Shown: positions 1 to 7,488 of the stretch, in pieces
Numbering within the stretch: position 1 is the first letter of the stretch
Layout of the letters: the number at the start of each line of letters is the position of its first letter
Assembly: GCF_900230185.1 (NCBI RefSeq)
Contig: NZ_OCSR01000002.1
Location: forward strand, 1,860,001 to 1,924,000
DNA: 64,000 nucleotides
DNA from: Burkholderia sp. OK233
Lineage (GTDB): Bacteria > Pseudomonadota > Gammaproteobacteria > Burkholderiales > Burkholderiaceae
Direction of reading: 5' to 3'
Notes under the pieces: model-generated
Databases searched by the model: none
Seen by the model: only the letters and a program-made list of their open reading frames with translations
What the model was told of the DNA's origin: nothing
Position numbers and translations under genes: made by a program

Positions 1-47
1 TCCGGCAGCAGGTCCCATCTGACGAGGTACTCGGCGAACATCGCGTT

Positions 48-704
48 TCAGGCTGCGAGTGTCGCTGCGTGGACTGCGGCTGCGAGGGCGATGGCCGGTG
101 TGGTCAGAGGTTTCGCCCCACCGGTGACCATCAAGGCTGCGCCGGCCATCGATGTTTGTGCAAGCGCCACGACGTCCGCGCCGTTTTCGTAGGCCGCATC
201 CGCAGCGGTGGCGATCATGGACAGGTAGCCTGTTGTGTCGTCTGCTCTGAAACGGTCCCATGCACCGCATACCAACTGAACCTCGACATCCGCGGCGGTA
301 CGCGTGGCGGCTTGAGCGAACAGGCGAGTGGTCGGGTCGAGTGTGGTGGATACGGTGCATAGCACGACAACCTTGCCGCCATTTTCCACCGCGCGTTGAG
401 CCAACGCGGCATCGGCCTGCAAAACGGGGACCGGTGCGGCTTGCGCGGCTAGGGCTTCATTCACTGACGGGCCGAGCGTCGAACAGTTGAGCAAAACGGC
501 GTGCGCGTTGTCCTTCAGCGTGAGGAGCACCTCGCGGGTTTGTGCTGCGATCGCGTCGGTCAAGCCGCCGGCCTGCTCTGCGGCGGCGAGCAAGTCGGCG
601 CGGACCACGTGCGTCAACTCGAGTGCCTCGAATCCGGCGGCGCGGGCGGCTGCATCGAACAAGGCGATGTTGCTGTCAGCGGTGTGCAAGCAGACGATGC
701 GCAC
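48..704 (-). CDS. Asp/Glu racemase-superfamily protein
   Basis: This 218-residue protein resembles cytoplasmic aspartate/glutamate/hydantoin racemase-superfamily enzymes, which use one or two active-site cysteines for cofactor-free proton transfer or C-C chemistry. The first cysteine is visible in LLNCSTLGP near residue 74. The position of the second usually reads as a Cys motif but here is AQTSMAGAA, so it is not a classical two-cysteine racemase. The GTG start is chosen because GGAG lies upstream at normal spacing. The gene is followed only by window-edge sequence and preceded by a decayed region and an IS. Substrate cannot be given; the superfamily call is fairly sure. Confidence 0.75.
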   Translation of the reverse strand: MRIVCLHTADSNIALFDAAARAAGFEALELTHVVRADLLAAAEQAGGLTDAIAAQTREVLLTLKDNAHAVLLNCSTLGPSVNEALAAQAAPVPVLQADAALAQRAVENGGKVVVLCTVSTTLDPTTRLFAQAATRTAADVEVQLVCGAWDRFRADDTTGYLSMIATAADAAYENGADVVALAQTSMAGAALMVTGGAKPLTTPAIALAAAVHAATLAA

Positions 705-896
705 GGTTTCTCCAACGGTTTGTGGTGGATTTGCATTCTCGCCTGGAAATGACTGCCCGTCTGGATACTTCTCTAATCAGGCAGCAGGAGCAAGAGACGA
801 CTGAATGGCCTTTATGTCTAAAGCGCAACGACGCCTACGGCGCGCGTGCGGTCGATCGCCTTCAGGTAGCGACCGGCCGCCAGGCGATATTCACCC

Positions 897-1016
897 GTGT
901 TGTTCGGCGGTGGGCGGCGTCTCTTCGAGAACCTGCGCGAGCCCGGGCCGCAGTTTCGCATTGACAAGGTTCTTGATGGTCCAGCTGCCACACACTTGCG
1001 CTATGTGCGTCAGTAA
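897..1016 (+). pseudogene. C-terminal remnant of a RibD/DHFR-like reductase
   Basis: One frame reads about 40 residues, containing GGGRRLFENL and ending THLRYVRQ followed by a stop. That matches the end of RibD C-terminal-domain (dihydrofolate-reductase-like) proteins. The frame upstream does not continue the family, so this looks like the tail of a decayed gene lying next to the IS5-family insertion. The rest of 705-1114 shows no supportable gene. Recognised by eye only, with moderate to low certainty. Confidence 0.35.
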
Positions 1017-1114
1017 GGGTACCTAACAATCGGTTGCAGCGGAGGCGGTCCGCTGCTGAACCGGAGCGTTGGCTGTGCTCGTCCCGCAATTTCAACGTGA
1101 TTTGTGAGCCACTA

Positions 1115-1962
1115 GGGCCTGTTGACAATCAGCAGGTCCAGATGAAAGCAGCGGAGAGCGCAACGAATGATGAGAATCGTTCGGAGAGCTTGTCGTAGCG
1201 GGTAGCCACGCGACGGAATTGTTTGATGCGACAGAAGAACCGTTCGACCAGATTTCGAGAGGCATACAGATGTTCATCCAAAGGACGTTGCTCAACACGA
1301 TTGGCGCGACTGGGGATGACAGCTTGAATGTCCGCCGATTCCAGATGCTGCAGGATCGCGTTCGAATCGTAGGCTTTGTCGGCAGCCAGACTGACGGGTT
1401 TCAACTCGCCCAGCAAAGGCAGGGCCTCCGGACTGTCTCCAGCCTGTCCGCCCGTCAGATGAAAGCGAGCGAGCATCCCCAAGCCGTCGACCAGAGCGTG
1501 AATCTTGGTGCTCAATCCGCCACGCGAGCGCCCGATTGCCTGTTCGCCTTTTTTTTCGCCGCGCCGGCGGCATGCTGGTGGGCACGCACAATCGTACTGT
1601 CAATGAAGACTTCCTCAAGGTCCGCGTCGCCCGCAAGCTCGGCGAGTACCGTATGCCATATTTGCGCCCGCGACCATCTGGCAAAGCGTTGGTACACGCT
1701 ATTCCACGTTCCAAAATCAGGCGGCAAATCGCGCCATGGGCTGCCAGTGCGCGCGATCCATAGCACGGCCTCAACAAACAGCCGATTGTCTGCTGCGGTC
1801 CGACCCGGGTCGGTGGACTTGCCCGGCAGCAAGGGGGCGATCCGCTCGTATTGGTCATCGCTGAGCATCAGTCTTGGCATCCTGTTTTTCCGCAAAAGAC
1901 AGGATGTAAACAGCTTTCCTCACAAGTTAACAGCCCCCTCGGCGATGATTGTCAACAGGCCC
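1115..1962 (-). mobile_element. IS5-family (IS427-like) insertion sequence, complete
   Basis: An 848-bp element bounded by perfect 16-bp inverted repeats GGGCCTGTTGACAATC (1115-1130) and its complement (1947-1962). The flanking bases are TA on both sides, inside CTAG, consistent with the 2-bp TA duplication of the IS427 group. It inserted 14 bp beyond the stop codon of the HAF-repeat gene and so did not break it. Both transposase frames are open, so the copy may be functional. Confidence 0.88.
1129..1895 (-). CDS. IS5-family DDE transposase (two frames, programmed frameshift)
   Basis: Two overlapping frames encode one transposase. The upstream frame (1895 to 1512) holds the N-terminal DUF4096-like region and the first catalytic Asp in VFIDSTIVRAHQH. 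The downstream frame (1515 to 1129) holds the second Asp in LAADKAYDS and the final Glu in YASRNLVERFF. A run of eight A on the coding strand (complement of 1549-1556) lies before the overlap and is a likely slippage site joining the frames, as known for IS427-type elements. The stop codon sits within the terminal inverted repeat. Confidence 0.85.
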
Positions 1963-1975
1963 TAGAGACCGGCAA

Positions 1976-3013
1976 TCATTTTTTTCGTGTCCAAAGGATA
2001 GCGTGCAACGTGGAGTTACCCGCGATGTCGCCGCGCCCGGTGATCCCGACACCTTCGCTGAAGTTGTCCCCGGGGAGCGTGCCCAGGTCGGTCATCGCGC
2101 CGTGTTCAAACAGAAACGCGTGCGGCAAGTACGGGTTGGTTCCGGCATCAGACTCGCCGACCACCTGGCCGCGGTTGTTGATCCCGAAAGCGTTACTATC
2201 GTTGCGACCAGGGAGCGTGCCCAGGTCAATCATCACCCCGTTTTCATACAGAAAGCCGTGCACGTCCCCGCTTGCTGTAGACGATATGCCGACCACCTGG
2301 CTGCGATCGTTGATCGCCTGAGCATGGCTGTTGCCGTTACTACCCTGGAGCGTGCCCAGGTCAGTCATCACCCCGTGTTCATACAGAAAGGCGTGCGCGT
2401 ACCCACCTGCGATGGACGAATAGCCGACCACCTGGCCGCGATTGTTGATCCCCAAAGCTCCGCTATCGCTGCCACCGGGGAGCGTGCCCAAGTCGGTCAC
2501 CACCCCGTTTTCAAACAGAGCAGCGTGAACGTACCCGCGTAGGTTGGACGCTAAACCAACCGCCTGGCCGCGCTCGTTGATCCCGGCAGCTCCGCTGACG
2601 TCGCCGCCGGGGAGCGTACCCAGGTCGGTCATCACCCCGTGTTCGAACAGAAAGGCGTGCGAGTTCCCGCGTGCGGTGCTAGAGGAACCGACTACCTGGC
2701 CGCGATTGTTGATCGCGTTAGCCGAGCTGTAGCTGCCACCGGGGAACGTGCCCAGGTCGGTCACCACCCCGTTTTCAAACAGACAAGCGTGCGTGTTTCC
2801 GCCCGCCGTGATCGAGTAGCCGACCACCTGGTCGCGCTCGTTGATCCCGAGAGCGTTGCTGTAGTTATATTCACCGGGGAGCGCGCCCAGATCTTTGATG
2901 ATGAGACTTTGGCCTGCGGCAGGCTGGAATGCAGCGACCGCGATCAGAGTGAAAACAATCAGGGCGCGGCGAACATAGCGCACATTGCCAATCATGTTGC
3001 ATGCGGATTGCAT
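1976..3013 (-). CDS. Exported HAF-repeat protein
   Basis: A 345-residue protein with a hydrophobic signal peptide ending near AAGQS (about residue 35), then about seven tandem HAF repeats. Each repeat follows the pattern DLGTLPGG, GINNRGQVVG, HAFLFEHGVMT, and the protein ends in HAILWTRKK. HAF repeats are known as extracellular repeat units of roughly 45-50 residues; their role is not established. The start at 3013 was chosen over upstream codons because AGGAAAGGGG precedes it and the signal peptide follows at once. The DNA is correspondingly repetitive across 1980-2880. The C-terminus looks natural despite the IS 14 bp downstream. Confidence 0.8.
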   Translation of the reverse strand: MQSACNMIGNVRYVRRALIVFTLIAVAAFQPAAGQSLIIKDLGALPGEYNYSNALGINERDQVVGYSITAGGNTHACLFENGVVTDLGTFPGGSYSSANAINNRGQVVGSSSTARGNSHAFLFEHGVMTDLGTLPGGDVSGAAGINERGQAVGLASNLRGYVHAALFENGVVTDLGTLPGGSDSGALGINNRGQVVGYSSIAGGYAHAFLYEHGVMTDLGTLQGSNGNSHAQAINDRSQVVGISSTASGDVHGFLYENGVMIDLGTLPGRNDSNAFGINNRGQVVGESDAGTNPYLPHAFLFEHGAMTDLGTLPGDNFSEGVGITGRGDIAGNSTLHAILWTRKK

Positions 3014-3730
3014 AGTGATCCCCTTTCCTGGATTAAACCCGGATCGCGATAAATTCATATGCGGCACAACGGGGCGCACCTTGCGTCTCGATATAGGCGC
3101 AGATCGAAAGAAAGTCGAATCTTTTGAAAAATAAAAATTTGCTATATATGCCGTTCGCGCGTCTGTATCAGGATAAATTGCGCTGGCTTTCATCGGAAAG
3201 CGGCCATGGTTAGTTAGGATTGCTGGCTGGCACAACCCAGACGTTGGAGCTGATCCGCCATGGGTCACCGTGATCAATGGCGAGATAGTCTGTTATCCGC
3301 TTTCCGTGTCGGAGATTCGAATATATATGCGGATAGAAGTTACCGACCACTCTAGTCTATGGAATGCCTTGTTTCAACTTATTAAATAGCGAGGCAAATT
3401 AATGACAATGCAAAATTGCGATGACTTGCCTTTGCGTGATAGCGGGTAAACGGTCGCTCGGGTTTGAGGGCTCGACCCGCTGGACCTCTTACGCCGAATG
3501 CGCGAAAGTCCGCTGTTCGATTGGGACGCGAGCTGAGGTCATGGTGGTGTGGACGGCGGGGCGAACGCAAGCTGCTGCGTGCGTGACGTTTGGTTATAAG
3601 GGTTTGTACTTATTTCTTCAACATTGTTTTGTTCCGCAAGTACTTAATTGCGAGCAGGCCTCGGCCTAGACTGCAAGCACTGAAACGCAAACGGGCGTTT
3701 GCGGACAAACGAAGTCTGGAGGTAAGCATC
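3014..3730. other. Non-coding stretch between divergent exported-protein genes
   Basis: This 717-bp stretch holds no frame I would call a gene. It includes AT-rich tracts around 3120-3160 and 3310-3410 that could carry promoters for the minus-strand HAF gene and the plus-strand small exported protein. The small frames inside have no family signature or convincing ribosome binding site. Confidence 0.5.
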
Positions 3731-4033
3731 ATGAAACTCGTTCAATCGCTCATCGTCGCAGCTGCTCTTGCAATTCCGGCTGCCTCATCTTTTGCTCAAT
3801 CCAACGAAGCGGTCGCTCCGACCAATGTTCAGGCCGCACAAACTAGCGTGAATCCAGGAAGTGACGCTGCGACCGATTTTGGCGGTGTTACTGACGGTAC
3901 TTCAGCGTCGGGAAGCCATCATCAACTGCGTTCGTTCGGCACCGCCGTTTCCCACTTGGGACATAAAATTCAGGGCTCTGTTCGCCCGGATCCGAATGAT
4001 GGAATGAAGCCGCTGTTTTTCGGCGGCGCATAA
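3731..4033 (+). CDS. Small exported protein of unknown function
   Basis: A 100-residue protein. A clear signal peptide (MKLVQSLIVAAALAIPAASS, then FAQS) indicates export to the periplasm. The mature part is short, rich in Ser, Thr, Asn and Gly, and ends DPNDGMKPLFFGGA. The leader resembles those of small DUF4148-type proteins that are frequent in Burkholderia, but the mature part does not clearly fit that family. GGAGG about 7 bases before ATG fixes the start, and a strong hairpin terminator lies 80 bp downstream, so it is probably a single-gene transcript. Function unknown. Confidence 0.7.
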   Translation: MKLVQSLIVAAALAIPAASSFAQSNEAVAPTNVQAAQTSVNPGSDAATDFGGVTDGTSASGSHHQLRSFGTAVSHLGHKIQGSVRPDPNDGMKPLFFGGA

Positions 4034-4115
4034 ATTGACCGGATTGATTGCAGCCTTGTGTCGTTGATTGAGTGGTGCCTGGACGTCCTTGGTCTGTTGA
4101 GGGAATGACGTTGAG

Positions 4116-4146
4116 ACGCGCAGATAAATCTGCGCGTTTTCGCTTT
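4116..4146 (+). terminator. Rho-independent terminator after the small exported protein
   Basis: Perfect 10-bp stem ACGCGCAGAT / ATCTGCGCGT with a 2-nt spacer (4116-4137), followed by T-rich sequence to 4146. Confidence 0.85.
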
Positions 4147-4401
4147 TAGGAATCTGCCGCTGGGCTTGTTTCGCTGAGTGACGGGTTTCGAGCGGGTCTA
4201 TTGGCTACAACGGGTCGACTACAGAAGTTCGACGCAAGCCCGGGTTCGATCAAGCCACTTTGACGTTGGACTTCCGGGTTCGGCCAGTTTGAGTCACTCG
4301 CCCGAAATCCATGAAAATCTAGTCCCGAACTGACACGAGACACCTGACGCGCGCGTGTCACCGTCATGGGCGTCGCACGAGAGCAAGAATCTGCAGGGCG
4401 G

Positions 4402-4947
4402 TCAGTCGCTTCCCTGCAACACCTCGCTCAATTCAAGCATGCGCAGTGTCGCAGCGACGCAGTCGCTTAACGGCTGCAGGCTGGTATCGAACAACAGATG
4501 AGGATTGAGCGGCGCCTCGTAGGGGTCGCTGATGCCAGTGAAATTCGCGACCTCTCCAGCACGCGCGCGGCGGTACAGCCCCTTCGGATCGCGTGCCTCA
4601 CACACCGCGAGTGAAGTCGCCATGTACACCTCAAAGAACCTGGATTTCCCGACTGTCTGGCGTGCCTGTTCACGGTCGTCCCGATACGGGGAAATCAATG
4701 CGGCAATGGCCCACGTCCCTGCGTCATTGAGCTGCCGGCACCGGTAAGCCACGCGCCGGATGTTCTCGCTGCGGTCCTCCCGGGTGAAACCGAGGTCGCG
4801 GCTCAATTGCTGCCGCACGACGTCGCCATCAAGAATCTGGCAGGCCACACCGGCAGTCGCAAGAGCATCGGCGAGGGCCTGCGCGAGGGTCGTCTTGCCG
4901 GCTGCGCTCAGGCCGGTCAGCCACAGTGTGGCGGGTGGGTGTTTCAT
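4402..4947 (-). CDS. cysC: Adenylylsulfate (APS) kinase
   Basis: A 181-residue cytoplasmic kinase that phosphorylates adenylylsulfate to PAPS, the donor used by sulfotransferases. The P-loop GLSAAGKT is at residues 12-19. DGDVVRQQLSRDLGF, the lid segment DPKGLYRRARAG and FTGISDPYEAP are all present, as in CysC. I prefer the ATG at 4947, with a GGAA/CGGA-rich leader; a TTG at 5016 would add 23 residues but lacks a good ribosome binding site. It is the last gene on the strand that carries a TPR-sulfotransferase, so a role in feeding that enzyme, rather than cysteine synthesis, is a reasonable inference. Confidence 0.9.
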   Translation of the reverse strand: MKHPPATLWLTGLSAAGKTTLAQALADALATAGVACQILDGDVVRQQLSRDLGFTREDRSENIRRVAYRCRQLNDAGTWAIAALISPYRDDREQARQTVGKSRFFEVYMATSLAVCEARDPKGLYRRARAGEVANFTGISDPYEAPLNPHLLFDTSLQPLSDCVAATLRMLELSEVLQGSD

Positions 4948-5103
4948 TCCGTGTTCCAGAGGTTCGGGGCGGGAATCATCATCTGCTGCGGTTGTACGTA
5001 ACCATTGCGTGTTCAATCGCAGCGTAACGGGTGATGTCCGGCGTCGGTGATTGGCGTGAGTCCCTCAATAACAGTACCCGACTCACTGGGCAACGTCAGC
5101 ATG

Positions 5104-5389
5104 TCACAGGTTCTGGAACACAACCGGCCGCGGCACAAAGGCGATGACCTCCGCGCCCACGGCAGCGACGCGTCTTGCCAGCAACCGTGTGACTGCCGAT
5201 GTTCGCTCCGGCTTCCACGACCACGCCCGGACGGTTCGCCAGCTGCAACAGGAACTGCGCTTCAATCTCGCCATATTCGCCATGCCGGAGCAGCGCCTGA
5301 CCGACGTAGCGATCGTTCGGGATGGCGAGCATGGGGCCATGTCGCGTGTTGATGAGCCGGCACGGCGGCAACGCGTGGACTACTGACAT
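5104..5389 (-). pseudogene. Truncated, frameshifted FkbM-family methyltransferase
   Basis: The first frame reads about 66 residues of an FkbM-type SAM methyltransferase N-terminus, with NDRYVGQALLRHGEYGEIE and then the SAM-binding start VVVEAGANIGSHTV. After that the reading must change frame to continue as LARRVAAVGAEVIAF and VFQNL, where it meets a stop at 5104. Intact family members are typically around 250 residues, so one frameshift and loss of the C-terminal two thirds have killed the gene. It lies between the lipoprotein hydrolase and cysC on the same strand and was probably a working member of that operon. Confidence 0.75.
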
Positions 5390-5426
5390 TTCTTCTCCCC
5401 GGAATTCAGCGTAAACAGGGAGCTGG

Positions 5427-6302
5427 TCATCCTGTTGCCCCCGGCGGCCCGACGCATGCCGGCGTCACGCCCAGCAACGCCGGCCACAGCGCGCTCCAGT
5501 CGCCGTCATGCTTCACATCAGGGACCGTGCGTGCCTGCGCGCAGCGCTTTCCCGTGGTATCGACAAAGCGCTGCGCCACCGCCGGCGGCACCACCGTATC
5601 GTCAGCACCACTGAAGTGAATCTGCGGAATGGATGCGACCCGGCTCGCGAAATCGATCGCGTTTTCCGATTGCGGCATCGACGAAACATCATGCAGGCGA
5701 TTGACGAACTCATCGTCGAGATTGCCGGCCACCGTGCGGATCGAAGCGACATCGGTGCGGCGTGCCGCGACGAGCACGGCCAGCGCGCCACCACCCGAAT
5801 AGCCGACCAGGTTGATGCGCTGCCCCGGCATCCGCGCGGCGAACTGGCTCACGGCTTCGTCCATCGACGCCACGACCTCGGGCGCAAACCGTTTGCCGGT
5901 CCAGTACGGCACACCGCACCGCGGATTCATCGCCATCGGTGTGAACTGGCATGGACGCGCCAGATACACGACGTTGGCCGCCGGGTCCGCTGCCGCCAGC
6001 GCAAGACCCGTCGCTTCGCGCGGGGTCGGGTCCAGCGACGGCTCACTGCGCGAAATCCAGGCAAGGCCATCGCCCTCGACATAGAGGTTGAGCGGTGCAT
6101 CGGGTCGCGAGATCCGCGAGAAAGCGGTCAGCACGAAGCCGTCCGTGTTGATCAGCTCGCGCTTCAGGCCTGCCGCTTCGGCCTGCGCATCGGCGTGGGT
6201 ATCCCGGTCGAGCGTCGCACAGCCTGTCACCACGCTGATCATCAGCATACCCAGCAGGGTGGCAGTCAACCGTCCTGATCGTATCGATACCGGGTTCAGC
6301 AT
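5427..6302 (-). CDS. Lipoprotein with alpha/beta-hydrolase fold
   Basis: A 291-residue protein with a lipoprotein signal peptide ending in the lipobox VVTGC, so it is likely anchored in a membrane facing the periplasm. The hydrolase nucleophile elbow GYSGGGA is present, followed by a plausible catalytic Asp in FSGADDTVVP and His in VKHDGDW. The start at 6302 is preferred: GAGGA lies upstream, and it begins 13 bp after the glycosyltransferase stop instead of overlapping it. Being in the sulfotransferase/glycosyltransferase operon, it may trim or release a surface product. The substrate is unknown. Confidence 0.75.
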   Translation of the reverse strand: MLNPVSIRSGRLTATLLGMLMISVVTGCATLDRDTHADAQAEAAGLKRELINTDGFVLTAFSRISRPDAPLNLYVEGDGLAWISRSEPSLDPTPREATGLALAAADPAANVVYLARPCQFTPMAMNPRCGVPYWTGKRFAPEVVASMDEAVSQFAARMPGQRINLVGYSGGGALAVLVAARRTDVASIRTVAGNLDDEFVNRLHDVSSMPQSENAIDFASRVASIPQIHFSGADDTVVPPAVAQRFVDTTGKRCAQARTVPDVKHDGDWSALWPALLGVTPACVGPPGATG

Positions 6303-6315
6303 GCGCACACTGTCC

Positions 6316-7488
6316 TCACGCTGCGAATCGGGCAAGTTCGGGCGCCATGGCGGCCATCACACCCCCCCAGTCGCCGCGCGACGGCTGGCGGAACAGGCGC
6401 GTTCCCGGATACCACGGCGTGTCGGTCCGCTCCAGCAACCAGCGCCAGTCCGGCACGAACGGCAGCATGACCCAAACCGGACGCCCCAGCGCACCGGCGA
6501 GATGAACCGGCGAGGAATCCACCGAGACCAGCAGGTCGGCGATGGCGAGGATCGCTGCGGTATCCTCGAAGTCGTGGATTTCGTCGCTCAGCGAAACGAG
6601 CGACATGCCCGCGGGCGGCCTGGCGGCCTGGGCTTCGGCGGGTCCCTTCTGGATCGACAGAAACGTGACGCCTGGCTGTGCTAGCGGCGCGAGCTGGGCC
6701 AGCGTCAGCGAGCGGTTTGCGTCGTTGAAATGGGTGGGACGCCCGGCCCACACCAGCGCAACCAGCGGACGCGGCAAGCCGGCGAGGCGTTGCCGCCATC
6801 GCTCGACGCGCTCTGGGTCGGGGCGCAGGTAGGGAATCCTGCCCGGCAGATCCGCCAGCTTCAGCCCCATCGCCATCGGCAGGCTCATCATCTCGCAGTG
6901 CAGATCGAATGGCGGCGGGAGAGTGCCGCGTACCACGATTTCGTCGAAGCCAAGGCGTTCCTGGCTGCGCCGGGCGAGCGACATTGTTTCCGCGTTGACC
7001 TCGAGAATCACGCGCGCGCCACTGCGCGCCTTCGCCCACGGCACCAGCCGCATGAACTGGAAGGTGTCGCCAAAACCCTGCTCGTCGTGGATCAGGAGGG
7101 TCCTGTCCGGTATCGGCCGGCCGTCCCAGCGGGGCAACTGCACCTTGCGCCCGATGACTGCCGTATGCGCAAGGCTGTAACGATGGTGATACTCACGCCA
7201 GCCGCGCTCGAACTCGCCGGTCAGCAGCAGCGTTTCGGACAGGTCGAACCGGGTCGGGAAGTCTCCCGGCGCATGCGCCACCAGCATCTCCTGGACGGCC
7301 CGGGTTTCGGCCATGCGTCCCTGCGGGCGCAGCGCCGCCGCGAGCAGCCGCCATAACACGAGCGGACCGCTGCCTGAGGCGAGATACGGGCGCAGCAACG
7401 CCTCGGTTTCCTCAAAACGTCCGGCCGCAATTAGCGGGCGAACCTCGCGCTCGATGGTGGCGAGTTCAGGCACGATGCCGGACATCAT
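6316..7488 (-). CDS. TPR-type glycosyltransferase (GT9/GT41-like)
   Basis: A 390-residue cytoplasmic protein. The N-terminal about 110 residues are TPR-like helices (ATIEREVRPLIAAGRFEETEALL, a DFPTRFDLSETLLLTGEFERGW helix pair). The C-terminal half has the fold and end motifs of ADP-heptose/O-GlcNAc-transferase-like enzymes, notably VSVDSSPVHLAGALG near residue 325 and PFVPDWRWLLERTDTPWYP. Such proteins commonly sit in surface-glycan and protein-glycosylation loci. Its ATG overlaps the upstream sulfotransferase stop by four bases (ATGA), indicating translational coupling. Donor sugar and acceptor are not readable from sequence. Confidence 0.82.
   Translation of the reverse strand: MMSGIVPELATIEREVRPLIAAGRFEETEALLRPYLASGSGPLVLWRLLAAALRPQGRMAETRAVQEMLVAHAPGDFPTRFDLSETLLLTGEFERGWREYHHRYSLAHTAVIGRKVQLPRWDGRPIPDRTLLIHDEQGFGDTFQFMRLVPWAKARSGARVILEVNAETMSLARRSQERLGFDEIVVRGTLPPPFDLHCEMMSLPMAMGLKLADLPGRIPYLRPDPERVERWRQRLAGLPRPLVALVWAGRPTHFNDANRSLTLAQLAPLAQPGVTFLSIQKGPAEAQAARPPAGMSLVSLSDEIHDFEDTAAILAIADLLVSVDSSPVHLAGALGRPVWVMLPFVPDWRWLLERTDTPWYPGTRLFRQPSRGDWGGVMAAMAPELARFAA

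Noticed and set aside
4146..4367. Minus-strand frame of 73 codons after the terminator
   Set aside because: No ribosome binding site, signature or partner; treated as non-coding.
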